Shown: positions 16,411-26,735, numbered from the stretch's first letter. The stretch is DNA of 54,980 nucleotides from Desulfobulbaceae bacterium BRH_c16a (GCA_000961725.1 LADS01000012.1:1-54980), one strand, 5' to 3'. The notes: generated by a model not told the origin, from the sequence alone. Numbers and translations are program-made.

Positions 16411-18741
16411 TCATTTGAATACATCAGAAGTCGCCTCGCTCGGCATCGCTTGACTCTCCTGAGGTGCCCCCATATCGTGAAACGCTGCCGCTCCGGTTGC
16501 TTTCAACTGCTCCGTGGACAGTTTATGAGCATCCGCTGCCGGGATATCGACAATTACCCGACGGTGGGCGTATTGAATGCCTTTGGCGCACAGCGCCTCG
16601 GTAATCCTCTTGAAAGCTTCACGCCTGATAACGAAATGAGCCCCCGGCTGGGCGGTAAATTTCACCCTGATGGTCATAACGGAATTAGCAATTTCCCTTA
16701 CTCCCTGCGATTTAACCGGTTTGATAAAATCCTTGCCCAGATTCTCGTCCGCAAGCATGGACTGGCCAACCTTTTTAATCACTTTGCGAATTTCGTCTAT
16801 ATCGGCATCATACGGAAAATCGAGATTGAATTTTACAACGATACCTCCCCTCATGAAATTGGTAATCGCTCCCAAATCGCTGTGCGGAACTATCTGCAGC
16901 ATGCCCCGATGGTGCCGCAACATCACATTGCGTAAGGTGATATTCTCAACAATGCCGGAAACTGTACCGGCCTCAAGATATTCCCCCACCCTGAAAGCAT
17001 CGTCGAGCAGGTAGAAAAAACCGGAGAAGACGTCGGCCACCAGCTTTTGTGCTCCGAATCCGATCGCCAGGCCGATGACGCCGGCACCGGCCAGCAAGGG
17101 ACCGATGTCTACCCCCATTGAAGACAATATTGTCATGGAAACCATAACCACCAGTATCGAACCGATAAACTTTCGCACCATCGGCAAAAGAGTGTAGGAC
17201 CTGCCCTGGATTGCGCTCCCCCATTCGTCATCGCCGGCGGGAATGTCTTCTTTTACTTCCGGAGTCGATTCTGCAATTTTTCTCTCAATCCATGTGTTGA
17301 TAAATTGCCAGAGCAGCAACGACAGGGCCAGAATGATCGATGCATCAAAAAATACCGATGTGAACCTGGAGACAAGAGGCGCTTGCATGCCCCACAGGCT
17401 TGCGACCCAGACCGTTAAGACAAAGACCAGGCAGATACGGGCAACGATGTTGCACCTGGTATACCACACCCTTCCCTGCTGCCTTTGCAAGGAGTTCATT
17501 TCCAAAGGATTCTTAACGTCCTGAGCATCTTCATGTATTTTAAGAGTAGCCATGAGAAATCTCACTACCCACTGGATGAACCGATCGGCGATCATCCAGA
17601 TAGGCAATACAAAAAAACTGATGACAAAGGCAGCCCGTGAATTGTTCTGCTGAGGTGAATCTATGGTATTGATCAGCAAAATCCAGAGCAGGAAGAGGTA
17701 TAAAAGTGTCGGCACATGCCATAGGGAAGCAAATTTTATTCTTCCCCAGGTTGGTGTTCCGGGTGTTGCCTGCAGAATACCGGCCTGAATTCTCCTCTTG
17801 AAAAAAAGGACCAGCATAGCAGACACAACGAGTAAGATTGTCGCAAAGAAAATTGCGAGCAGACTTATTGTGTTCCTTTCAGCGCCGAGCCGAAAGACTA
17901 CGACCGTAAACATCAGAACCGATACAATATACACACCCGTTCCAACAAGAAAACGGTGAAAAATGACTGCATTTTGGGAAGATACCGAGAGAATGCGAAA
18001 CCGGTCGTCGGCGGGCGAGAATATAAGGTGGGAGAGAATGGATACGACGCGAATGAGGGTAATTGTCAACAGAATCGAGAGAAAGAGAAGTTGGAGGTAG
18101 GGGGACTTCGTCCAGATAAAGGTGAAATAGGAAAAATACGCCGCTCCAAAAAAAACGAACAGGCCTATGACATCGGGCACTGCTGCTACCAGTGCCCCAA
18201 TGAGTTTATCGACGTTGCTCATGCCGAGGAAATTTCCCCCCTCGACTTTCACATCCATATCGCTAAAATAATTCCGTTTCAGGAAGGTTTTCAATCCCTT
18301 TTCTGCAACTATTCCTATTGCAACAAAGAAAAGCACCCAAAGAATATTCCCAAGCGCCCCTTGGGTTGTATGATGCGGTCAGAGTGCAACAAGGACCTTG
18401 TTCAAGTCCGGAAACACATGCTGAATGCCCCCGAATAATTTTTTAATCCTGTCATCCGATCCGGCGGAGGAAGCAGCGAGTTGTCTGAGCATTATCCCGA
18501 GAAATGCACCCGGTCCGGGAACATCTTCGATAAGACTTTCGGACGCCGCATCTTCCCAGGTATTCAACTCCTCGGAAAGAGCTGTGGCACGTGTCTCATC
18601 CGCCTGGATTTGCGGATTCTGCCGATGTATTTCCGAGGAGAACGAGAATCCTGAAGGAAGAATAACCATTGCAAGAATGGCTGTTGCTATAAAGATTGGC
18701 AGGAAGTCCCTCGCCCAATTGAACATATTTTTATGCCTCAT
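16411..18741 (-). CDS. Large MscS-family mechanosensitive channel, interrupted by one in-frame UGA
   Basis: Two pieces in the same frame form one protein. The upstream piece (start ATG at 18741, AAGGA before it) has a membrane anchor or signal (FLPIFIATAILAMVILPSG) and a periplasmic helical region. It ends at TGA 18381-18379. The frame continues as PHHTTQGALGNILWVLFFVAIG into a 640-residue multi-helix channel with the MscS pore (GVIGLAIGFGAQKLVADVFSGFF) and beta domain (VGEYLEAGTVSGIVENITLRN). The joined length, about 776 residues, matches large MscS proteins with extra N-terminal helices. Nineteen bases after the UGA lies the loop of a perfect 6-bp hairpin (CCCAAG-GGGCG-CTTGGG). Decay, error or recoding are all possible. 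Confidence 0.75.
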
Positions 18742-18809
18742 AGAAATAATCCTTAAACCGATTCCGGATCGAAGCCGCACCATGCCACGGATTCCATTGT
18801 TCGGAACAG

Positions 18810-20036
18810 TCAATTCAGATGATTCATGAAGAAATCAGTTTCCTTAAAATGTCTCAGCCGGGCAAGCATTTTATCCAGCCCGGAAAGTTTGAAGGATCTG
18901 ATTTTTTCCGTGTACTGCCGGCGGTCGTTTAAAAGAGAAAAAATATTCTCTCTTAGCTGCTGGGGGGTCGCTTCCTGCAATGGGATGAAATCCAGGAGCC
19001 CTTCGTCTTTCAGCCTTCTTGCCCGTATTATTTGTTCTTGCCGGGGAGTCTCCCGTGGGATAATCAGGGATGGGGTCTGCTGGGTGAGGATCTCGCAGAT
19101 GGTGTTATAACCACCCATGGAAACTACCAGATCGGCGGCCGAGATCAGCGCCTCGAATTTGGGATGAAAGGGAATGATCTTTATGCCGAATCTTTTCGCC
19201 CTGCATTCCAGTTGCTCTCTTTCCGCTTTCGGCATGAACGGTCCGGTAATGATAATGGTTTTGAATGGCAGGGAGGTCGGGTAGTACTCATGCATCGCCA
19301 AATAGCGATCGATCACCTCGTAACCGTCACCTCCGCCGCCGGTGGTTACCAGGATGAAATTGTCTTCTTCCAGGACCCGGTACCGCTTTCTGATATTGAT
19401 CTTCGTCTCCAGCTTGTGTTTTTTCCTGGGGATATATCCGGTGAATTGAATCCTCTCTTGGATCTGTTCGGGAATTTTATACATCTCAATCGGATCATAG
19501 ATGTTTTGATTGCCGTAGATCCAGATTTCATCATAGAGCCGATCAAGATAGGAATAGACGTTTTTTTCCCGCCAATCGTTCCGGATAACTTGAGAATCAT
19601 CCAGAATATCGCGCAACCCGAGAACAGTTACGGTGGATGGACTCGATTCCTTGAGCCATTCAAGAGTCGGCAGGACTTCCCGTTTTAAGCCAAGCGGTTC
19701 TTTATCGACAATAAAAAGATGTGGCTGGAAGGTTCGGGCAGTCGCAAGAATTATATTGGTTCTGATCGCCAGCGCTTTTTCCTGCTCAATGCGGATAGAG
19801 AGCGATTGGTAATCGTCGTTGGTCCGTTTAATCATGCCCGGGATTCTGACGAAATCGACTTGTTCGGGAAATTGAAATCGTCCGGCAATCGGCGAACCGG
19901 TAAGAATGAGGACATTGGTGTTGGCATCCCGCAAATGGTTGGCTATCGCCATGGTTCTACGGATATGTCCAAGGCCATATGTATCATGTGAATACATGAG
20001 AATGTTGTAGACCTGAGATTCATTGCGAGTGTACAT
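18810..20036 (-). CDS. MurG-like GT-B glycosyltransferase
   Basis: 408 residues with the two-Rossmann GT-B pattern: N-terminal SHDTYGLGHIRRTMAIANHL (like the glycine-rich acceptor loop of GT28 enzymes) and C-terminal SAADLVVSMGGYNTICEIL with LIIPRETPRQEQ, the nucleotide-sugar site. The family uses UDP-sugars. No membrane helix, so cytoplasmic or peripheral. It lies between cusA (75 bases upstream) and the large MscS gene (68 bases downstream), all in the same direction, suggesting cotranscription. The role within a metal operon is not obvious; surface glycan change is one guess. Confidence 0.8.
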   Translation of the reverse strand: MYTRNESQVYNILMYSHDTYGLGHIRRTMAIANHLRDANTNVLILTGSPIAGRFQFPEQVDFVRIPGMIKRTNDDYQSLSIRIEQEKALAIRTNIILATARTFQPHLFIVDKEPLGLKREVLPTLEWLKESSPSTVTVLGLRDILDDSQVIRNDWREKNVYSYLDRLYDEIWIYGNQNIYDPIEMYKIPEQIQERIQFTGYIPRKKHKLETKINIRKRYRVLEEDNFILVTTGGGGDGYEVIDRYLAMHEYYPTSLPFKTIIITGPFMPKAEREQLECRAKRFGIKIIPFHPKFEALISAADLVVSMGGYNTICEILTQQTPSLIIPRETPRQEQIIRARRLKDEGLLDFIPLQEATPQQLRENIFSLLNDRRQYTEKIRSFKLSGLDKMLARLRHFKETDFFMNHLN

Positions 20037-20111
20037 GGTTATTTACCGGCTGACGATGAGGATTTAATTTTCTATTGGTTGACGATGATTTTGACCACAT
20101 TGACCAGAGCA

Positions 20112-23100
20112 TTACTCTGTTTTAACCTTCTTCAAAGCCCGGCTTTTCCAGATGAGAAAGATCGCCGGGTAGATGATCAGTTCAAGGATGGTCGAAGTGA
20201 CGACCCCGCCGACCATCGGCGCGGCGATCCTTTTCATCACGTCGGAGCCGGTGCCATGGCTGAACATAATGGGGATAAGACCGGCAAGAATGACGCTGAC
20301 TGTCATGATTTTTGGTCTGATCCTTTGCACCGCACCATGCATGATCGCATCTTTCAGGTCTTGTACGGAATTCAGGCGTCCTTCTTTCTTCCATTTAGCA
20401 TAGGCCAGATCGAGGTAAAGGAGCATGATGACGCCGGTTTCCGCATCGAGACCGGCAAGGGCGATTATGCCGACCCAGACGGCAATGCTCATATTGTAGT
20501 TGAGCAGGTAAAGGAGCCAGAAGGCGCCGACAAGTGAAAACGGCACCGCGAGCAGAACGATAAAGGTCTTGGTGACGGATTGGGTATTCAGGTAGATGAG
20601 CACGAAAATGATGAACAGGGTGAGCGGGATGACGATCTTCAGCCGTTCCGCGGTTTGGGCCATGTATTCGTATTCACCGCTCCACTCGAGTCGGTATCCC
20701 TCGGGGATCTTGAAATCGGCAACCCGCTGTTTCGCCTCTTCGACATAGCCGCCGACATCGCGACCGGAAAAATCGATGTAAACGTAGGAGGCAAGCAAGC
20801 CCTCCTCACTCTTGATCGCAGTCGGTCCTTTCACCACTTTAATGTCGGCGAGTTCACCCAATTGGACATTCTGCACCCGAGTCGGGGACTGAAAACTGAC
20901 CGGACTGGTAAATCCGCCCTGCGCACCATTCCCCAACATACCGCCACCGGCACCGGCGGGTGAGCCGGCCCCCATCGAGACAGGGACAAGCACCCGGGAC
21001 AGTTGATCGATATTGCTGCGAAAATCTCTGGCATAGCGGATATTGACCGGATAACGCTCCCGTCCCTCGACCGTAACCGTGAGGTTCATGCCGCCGATGG
21101 CCGATTGAATGACTTCGTTGACTCCTTCGACAGACATGCCGTAACGGGCAATTGCTTCACGCTTGACGGTTATGTCGATGAAGTAACCGGTGGTTAAACG
21201 CTCGGCATAGGCACTCCGGGTGCCGGGCACATCCCGCAGCAGTTCCTCGAGTTCAAGGCCAATCCGCTCGATTTCTTCGAGCTTGGGACCCAGCACCTTG
21301 ATGCCTACCGGCGTTCGGATGCCGGTTGCCAGCATATCGATCCGAGCCTTGATCGGCATGGTAAACGAGTTGGCGACTCCGGGGATGGTCAGAATCTCAT
21401 TCATCTCGTTCTTTAGGGCTTCAACAGTCATCCCGGGCCGCCATTCCGATTCCGGCTTGAGGGTGATAACCGTTTCGAACATCTCGAGCGGCGCCGGATC
21501 GGTTGCGGTGTCCGCTCGACCGGCCTTGCCGAAGACCTGCGCCACCTCGGGGATCTGCATGAGCAGCTTGTCCTGAAGCTTCAGGAGCTTGGTGACCTCG
21601 GAAATGGATGCGGCAGGTACGGTTACCGGCATGTAAAAGAGCGAGCCTTCGTACAGCGGCGGCATGAACTCGGAACCCAGCTTTTTAAAGGGGATTACTG
21701 TCACGACCATGATGGTCAGAGCCAGGAATATAACCAGCCACTTGAAGCGCAAGGCAAAGTGGGCGAAAGGCTGATAGATCCAGCGGAGCAGCATGCTGAT
21801 CGGGTGACGTTCTTCGGGATACACCTTGAAGAGGTAGCCGATCACCGGAATTCTGCCAAGCACCGGTACCTTTTCGTGGATGAGCATGGTCATCAGCACC
21901 GGTGTTATGGTGATTGCCAGAAAGGATGCAAACAGCATGGCAAAGGTCTTGGTATACGCCAGGGGTTTAAAGAGCCTGCCGGCCTGGGCCTGGAGGGTGA
22001 AGACGGGCAGGAAGGCGACGGTAATGACCAGCAGCGAGAGAAAAAGAGACGGTCCGACTTCTTTTGCCGCCTCGATGATGACATCGATGCGGTCACCCGG
22101 CCTGCCGGCTTTGACCCACTCCTCGAGTTTTTTATGGGCGTTTTCGATCATGATGATCGAGGCGTCGACCATGGCGCCAATGGCGATGGCGATGCCGGAA
22201 AGACTCATGATATTGGAAGTGACGCCGAGGTAATACATGGCGATGAACGACATGAGAATCGCCAGCGGCAAAGTTAAAATAACGGCGAGCGCACTCGGCA
22301 GATGAAAGAGAAAGATGACACAGACGACGCTCACGGCAATCGACAGCCGGACGATCTCTTCCTTCAGGGTATCGATAGAGCGATGGATCAGATCGGTCCG
22401 ATCATAGGTGGCGACGATTTTAACGCCCGGCGGCAGGCTTGGGGCGATGTCGCGAGCGATTTTTTCCTTTACCCGCTCCAGCACGGACAGCACATTCTCG
22501 CCAAAGCGTACAATTACGATACCGGCCGCGACCTCACCTTTGCCGTCGAGCTCGGCCAGTCCTCTGCGGATGTCGGGGCCCAGACGGACCTCGCCGATAT
22601 CGCGAACCAGAATCGGCGTGCCGGCACCGTTGGTACCGACGGCGACGAGTTCGATGTCCTTTATCTCCTTAATATACCCTCGCCCGCGGATCATATATTC
22701 AATACCGCTGAATTCGAGCACCCTGCCTTCGACGTCCTTGTTGCTTTTGCGGATGGCGTCCATCACCGTCGAAATCGGGATGTTATAGGCTAAAAGCCGG
22801 TTGGGGTCGATTGTCACCTGGTATTGTTTGACAAAACCGCCGAGGGAGGCGACCTGAGACACGCCGGGCACACTTTCGAGGGCCAGTTTGATGTTATAAT
22901 CCTGGAGTGAGCGCAGTTGGGCAAGATTCTGCCGGCCGCTTTCATCGACCACGGCATAGGAGAATCCCCAGCCGACGCTCGTTGCATCGGGGCCAAGCAC
23001 GGGATTGACATCGGCCGGCAGCTTGCTCCGTACCCCCTGCAGATATTCGAGAATCCGGCTGCGCGCCCAGTAGATATCGGTGCCTTCCTCGAAAATTACA

Positions 23101-23381
23101 TACACGAAAGAACTGCCCTGGTAGGAAAAGCCGCGGACGACCTGGACCTTGGGCGCGGCAAGGAGAGTCGAGGTGATCGGGTAAGTGATCTGGTCCTCGA
23201 CGAGATCGGGAGCCCGGCCCATCCACTCCGTATAGATGATGACCTGGGTTTCGCTGAGATCGGGAATGGCATCGAGCGGCGTACGATTGAGGGCCCACCA
23301 CCCCCAGCCGGTGAAAAAAGCTACCATCAGAAAAATGAGAAACCTATTGCGGGCACTGAATCCAATGAACCGTGATATCAT
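20112..23381 (-). CDS. cusA: CusA-type heavy-metal RND efflux pump (Cu(I)/Ag(I))
   Basis: 1089 residues, full length. It starts with the RND helix 1 (NRFLIFLMVAFFTGWGWWAL) and has the porter and docking domains and 12 helices expected. The helix-4 region AIGAMVDASIIMIENAHKKL is of CusA rather than CzcA or AcrB type, and the pore segment SFTMPIKARIDMLATGI carries Met residues like the methionine pathway of CusA. A Gly-rich insert (GAGSPAGAGGGMLGNGAQGG) in the second half is unusual. It exports Cu(I)/Ag(I) from periplasm or cytoplasm using the proton gradient. It overlaps cusB by one base and closes the fixH-like/cusCBA operon. Confidence 0.93.
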   Translation of the reverse strand: MISRFIGFSARNRFLIFLMVAFFTGWGWWALNRTPLDAIPDLSETQVIIYTEWMGRAPDLVEDQITYPITSTLLAAPKVQVVRGFSYQGSSFVYVIFEEGTDIYWARSRILEYLQGVRSKLPADVNPVLGPDATSVGWGFSYAVVDESGRQNLAQLRSLQDYNIKLALESVPGVSQVASLGGFVKQYQVTIDPNRLLAYNIPISTVMDAIRKSNKDVEGRVLEFSGIEYMIRGRGYIKEIKDIELVAVGTNGAGTPILVRDIGEVRLGPDIRRGLAELDGKGEVAAGIVIVRFGENVLSVLERVKEKIARDIAPSLPPGVKIVATYDRTDLIHRSIDTLKEEIVRLSIAVSVVCVIFLFHLPSALAVILTLPLAILMSFIAMYYLGVTSNIMSLSGIAIAIGAMVDASIIMIENAHKKLEEWVKAGRPGDRIDVIIEAAKEVGPSLFLSLLVITVAFLPVFTLQAQAGRLFKPLAYTKTFAMLFASFLAITITPVLMTMLIHEKVPVLGRIPVIGYLFKVYPEERHPISMLLRWIYQPFAHFALRFKWLVIFLALTIMVVTVIPFKKLGSEFMPPLYEGSLFYMPVTVPAASISEVTKLLKLQDKLLMQIPEVAQVFGKAGRADTATDPAPLEMFETVITLKPESEWRPGMTVEALKNEMNEILTIPGVANSFTMPIKARIDMLATGIRTPVGIKVLGPKLEEIERIGLELEELLRDVPGTRSAYAERLTTGYFIDITVKREAIARYGMSVEGVNEVIQSAIGGMNLTVTVEGRERYPVNIRYARDFRSNIDQLSRVLVPVSMGAGSPAGAGGGMLGNGAQGGFTSPVSFQSPTRVQNVQLGELADIKVVKGPTAIKSEEGLLASYVYIDFSGRDVGGYVEEAKQRVADFKIPEGYRLEWSGEYEYMAQTAERLKIVIPLTLFIIFVLIYLNTQSVTKTFIVLLAVPFSLVGAFWLLYLLNYNMSIAVWVGIIALAGLDAETGVIMLLYLDLAYAKWKKEGRLNSVQDLKDAIMHGAVQRIRPKIMTVSVILAGLIPIMFSHGTGSDVMKRIAAPMVGGVVTSTILELIIYPAIFLIWKSRALKKVKTE

Positions 23382-24604
23382 TACTGCACCAGTCCCTTGA
23401 GCCGTGCTTCCGAATCGATAAGGAAGTTACCCTCTGACGCCACCTTTTCGCCGGCTTCCAGGCCAGCCGTCACCTCGATAAAGCCTTCTGCTTTCATGCC
23501 GGTGGTCACCTCGCGCGGCTCGAACAATCCCTCGCCGTTATCGACATACACAAGACGGCGGTTGCCGGTATTGATCACTGCCTCCTCGGGGATGGCAAGC
23601 TTCTCGCCAAGGTCGATAAAGATCTCGACATCGCTGTACATCTGCGGCTTCAATTCGCCGCCCGGATTGGGGATGGTGAACCGTGCCTTGGCCGTTCGGG
23701 TTTCGCCGGCAAGGGTCGGATAGAGGTAATCGATGGTCGATTCAAAGGTTTTGCCGGCAAAGTAACTGAGGTTGATTGTCGCCTTCTGACCGGTTTGAAC
23801 AAACGGCAGATCATATTCATAGATATCGGCAACGACCCAGACGGTTGAGAGATCGATGAGATCAAGGAGTTTCTCACCGGCCATGACCCGCATGCCCTGA
23901 AGTGCGGTTTTCTGGAGAACATAGCCGCTGGCAGGGCTGGAGATTGTCAGGGTGCGAATCGGCTTGCCGGTCTGTTCGATCTTTTTTATCTGGGCCGGAG
24001 AGATATCCCAGAGCCTGAGCCGTTGCCGGGCTGCTTCAAGCATTGACTCGGCATCACGGTCAAGCATTTCTGCAAAATTGGAACCCTTGCCGTAATGGAG
24101 ACTGCGAGGTTCAGCAGCATTCTTGTTTTTTTGGGTCCATTGCAGAACATTGAGGAATTCCTGCTGGGTGGCATAGAGCTCGGGGCTGTAGATTTCGGCA
24201 ACGGGAGCGCCGCTTTCGACATAATCGCCGGTGGCGTTGACATAGAGTTTTTCGATCCAGCCTTCGATTTTAGTATTGACCGTTGTCAGCCGGCGCTCGT
24301 CATACTCGATGCGACCAATGGTGCGGATCAGCCGGTGTAGAGGCTGAATCGCTGCGGTTGCCGTTTTCACGCCGATAAGCTGCTGCTTGTCGACCGGGAT
24401 CTCAATGGTGGTCGTATCCTCGAACTCGGCCCAAGGGTCGTCGGCTTCCGGCGCAGACGTCGGCGCGGTAGGTTCGGGCGGCGGTGCCCCGCCATGTCCG
24501 GCGTGACCGCCCTGCGATTGCGCCCATGCCGAAGGGGGGCTGCAGTCAAGGCTCACGGCCAGGAACAAGGTAAAAAAAACCATGAGAATTTTTTGGGTTA
24601 TCAT
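23381..24604 (-). CDS. cusB: CusB-type periplasmic membrane-fusion protein
   Basis: 407 residues. A signal sequence (KILMVFFTLFLAVSLDC) is followed by a His/Pro-rich linker (GGHAGHGGAPPPEP) that may bind metal in place of the usual N-terminal Met cluster. Then come lipoyl and beta-barrel domains (KIEGWIEKLYVNATGDYVESG) and a helical hairpin. The Cys near residue 22 could be lipidated but a clean lipobox is lacking. It links the RND pump to the TolC-like channel and passes Cu(I)/Ag(I) to CusA. Overlaps of 4 bases with cusC and 1 base with cusA show tight translational coupling. Confidence 0.92.
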   Translation of the reverse strand: MITQKILMVFFTLFLAVSLDCSPPSAWAQSQGGHAGHGGAPPPEPTAPTSAPEADDPWAEFEDTTTIEIPVDKQQLIGVKTATAAIQPLHRLIRTIGRIEYDERRLTTVNTKIEGWIEKLYVNATGDYVESGAPVAEIYSPELYATQQEFLNVLQWTQKNKNAAEPRSLHYGKGSNFAEMLDRDAESMLEAARQRLRLWDISPAQIKKIEQTGKPIRTLTISSPASGYVLQKTALQGMRVMAGEKLLDLIDLSTVWVVADIYEYDLPFVQTGQKATINLSYFAGKTFESTIDYLYPTLAGETRTAKARFTIPNPGGELKPQMYSDVEIFIDLGEKLAIPEEAVINTGNRRLVYVDNGEGLFEPREVTTGMKAEGFIEVTAGLEAGEKVASEGNFLIDSEARLKGLVQ

Positions 24605-25914
24605 TGGCTATCCTCCTGGCTCAAAGGACGCGCCGCAGCTCTTGCCTCACTCCCGATTGCTGCCTCGATCCTGGCGATTGCCTTTCCCCTGTCCGTGAAC
24701 TTCTCCCAATACGCGAGTTCAAGATCGATGAGGGTCTTGAGACGATTGATCACCGTTAAGGCCTCGGATTTACCGTTTATATATCCACTTAAGGCGAGCT
24801 CGAAATCCTGGTAGGTCTTGGGAATCAAACCGCCCCTGTAAAGGTCCATGAGCTTTCCCGAACTCTCTGCCATTGCGTAGTTATCCTTTAAAGTCGCGGC
24901 GATCATGAGTTTTACCGCGGCGAGATCCTGTCGCGCCTCGGTGCGCTGCGCCTTGGCTTCGAAAACGGCCTCGCGCTGTTTGGTCTTGTAGTAGATTGGA
25001 ATGTTGATACTGGTGGTGATACTCCACATGTCTTCGAAATCGGATCCTCTTTTGTCAACGCCCGCGGTGACGGTAAAGTCCGGGTAGTATTCTTTCTCGG
25101 CCATTGCGACTTTTGCCTCGGCGGCGGCAATCATTCTTTCTCTTGCGGCTATGATCGGCGAATTGACGGCGGCAAGGCTTAAGGCCTCGTCGGATGTGTA
25201 GCCGATCTCTTTGAACACCGGCTCCACCGGTACTCCTAGTGGTTCGCTGCCCGATCTGCCGATGGCGTTATGCAGCATCGCCTCGAGACTGGCGATCTTC
25301 TGCCGCTGCATGGTCTCCTGTTCGAGCAGCATATATTTTTCGGTCTGCGCCATCACCACTTCCTGCAGCGAGCCCATGCCGGAGGCGTATCGAGCGGATG
25401 CGGCATCCTCGAGCCGGGCAAACAGTTCAGCCCTGTCGCTGATGATATCGAGGTTTTTATAGGTGAAGAAAAGATCGTAAAAAAGCTCGGTGATCACCCG
25501 AATGGCAGACAGGCGGGCTGTGGTGGTTGCGGCATTGAGGCTCTCGGCTTCCTGCTTGGCCATTTCTCCTTTCAGAGCCCTCTTGCCCGGATAGGGCAGC
25601 ATCTGCGAGGCCGAGAACATGAACTGCGAATCGGCCATTTCCGAATAGGTGATATCGTCAAAGCCTTCGTTCTGATAACCGAACATGAACATCGGATCGG
25701 CAAGACTCTCCGCCTGCGGGATGCGGTGACGGGCGGCGACGGTACGCGACTGGAACATCAGGACTTCCGGGCTGTTTTTCAGCGCCTCATCGATGAGATC
25801 GTCGAGGCGCAACGTCGCCTGGGCCGCGGCTTGGCCGGGAATCATCAGGAAACCGATGATTCCCGCCACAATCAGTCGAAGAGTTATGCCAAGATAATTT
25901 GGAGAAGCCGACAT
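24601..25914 (-). CDS. cusC: CusC-type outer membrane factor (TolC family)
   Basis: 437 residues with a signal peptide ending …GQAAAQA and two TolC repeats of long helices (…LRLDDLIDEALKNSPEVLMFQSR…; NAATTTARLSAIRVITELFYDLF). It forms the outer-membrane duct of the tripartite pump. The Met-rich text DPMFMFGYQNEGFDDITYSEM in the first repeat is typical of heavy-metal TolC relatives. It lies 5 bases after the FixH-like gene and overlaps cusB, so it is the second gene of the operon. Confidence 0.9.
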   Translation of the reverse strand: MSASPNYLGITLRLIVAGIIGFLMIPGQAAAQATLRLDDLIDEALKNSPEVLMFQSRTVAARHRIPQAESLADPMFMFGYQNEGFDDITYSEMADSQFMFSASQMLPYPGKRALKGEMAKQEAESLNAATTTARLSAIRVITELFYDLFFTYKNLDIISDRAELFARLEDAASARYASGMGSLQEVVMAQTEKYMLLEQETMQRQKIASLEAMLHNAIGRSGSEPLGVPVEPVFKEIGYTSDEALSLAAVNSPIIAARERMIAAAEAKVAMAEKEYYPDFTVTAGVDKRGSDFEDMWSITTSINIPIYYKTKQREAVFEAKAQRTEARQDLAAVKLMIAATLKDNYAMAESSGKLMDLYRGGLIPKTYQDFELALSGYINGKSEALTVINRLKTLIDLELAYWEKFTDRGKAIARIEAAIGSEARAAARPLSQEDSQ

Positions 25915-25919
25915 AGCGG

Positions 25920-26318
25920 TTACTGAACATCGACATTAAATTTGGCTGTAACGATCTTTTTGTTCCGCAGGATCTTGGTGTTTATAAACCAGGGCCCGGC
26001 CATGGAGAAAGAGAGTGGCGTCTTGTATATGCCTTCGCTCAATACTGCGTCTGCTTTATAATTCATCGCCGGCATACCGGGCATGGCCGGCATACCGAAC
26101 TCCAGCCGAACTGAAGCATCGGTCACAGGTTGACCGCTGCCGTCTTTGATGGCAATAGTGGCATTGTTCTTGCCGACGACCGGCGGGTTCTTGTCGATGG
26201 TCAGCATAACCTCAAAAGCACCGGCCTTACTGGTTGCCTGGTATTCTGCGGCAATGGCGACACCGGTAAACAAAAAAACTGTGGTAATAAATGCTGTAAA
26301 GAGCATTCTGGGATTCAT
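25920..26318 (-). CDS. FixH/YtkA-like periplasmic protein, first gene of the cus operon
   Basis: 132 residues with a signal peptide (TAFITTVFLFTGVAIA). The remainder is an Ig-like beta domain of the FixH/YtkA group (VMLTIDKNPPVVGKNN…VRLEFGMPAMPGMPAMNYKA…PWFINTKI). The repeated PAMPGMPAM segment is a plausible Cu(I)/Ag(I) methionine site. Such proteins frequently precede CusCBA-like operons, where they seem to take the place of the chaperone CusF; that role is inference. The start has GGAG 6 bases upstream, and a four-copy TTGAA repeat lies just before that. Confidence 0.85.
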   Translation of the reverse strand: MNPRMLFTAFITTVFLFTGVAIAAEYQATSKAGAFEVMLTIDKNPPVVGKNNATIAIKDGSGQPVTDASVRLEFGMPAMPGMPAMNYKADAVLSEGIYKTPLSFSMAGPWFINTKILRNKKIVTAKFNVDVQ

Positions 26319-26333
26319 ACATTCTCCATGGAT

Positions 26334-26353
26334 TTGAATTGAATTGAATTGAA
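26334..26353. repeat. Pentanucleotide repeat (TTGAA)4 upstream of the cus operon
   Basis: Four perfect copies of TTGAA end about 16 bases from the start codon of the FixH-like gene, next to its ribosome binding site. A change in copy number would alter the leader length. Confidence 0.8.
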
Positions 26354-26735
26354 TGATGGAACTTATGACAAAACAGTATATGTTCCGGCCTTTAAACGCA
26401 AATTTCTATGATTTAATTTTTTTTATTCTTATTAATTTATGTCCGGTGTACCTGTTCGCTGTTTTGTCCTTGATATCCACACAGGGGGGCGACCAGTAAT
26501 ATTAGGCAATCTTTATCTCTTTCCTGCCCATTCATACCAATGCTTTCCCATAAATAAACACGTAACCAACACCCCACAACGTGGTATAATAACCTAATAT
26601 AACTTCAAATCAAATACACATGTAATAATTGTGCCCATATGAACTGAAAATAATTCGGACAATGCTTAAAAAGCACGCGTGCGCGTGCCCTCCTGTCTCA
26701 TTATTGTACAAACCGTCTGCCCCGGGCAGAACATC
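26354..26735. other. AT-rich intergenic region, promoter area of the cus operon
   Basis: No gene seen. On the minus strand the stretch from 26440 down to 26360 is very AT-rich and should contain the operon promoter, but no confident boxes or copper-box palindrome were identified. It also holds the 3' flank of the SpoIIE-type phosphatase gene. Confidence 0.35.
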
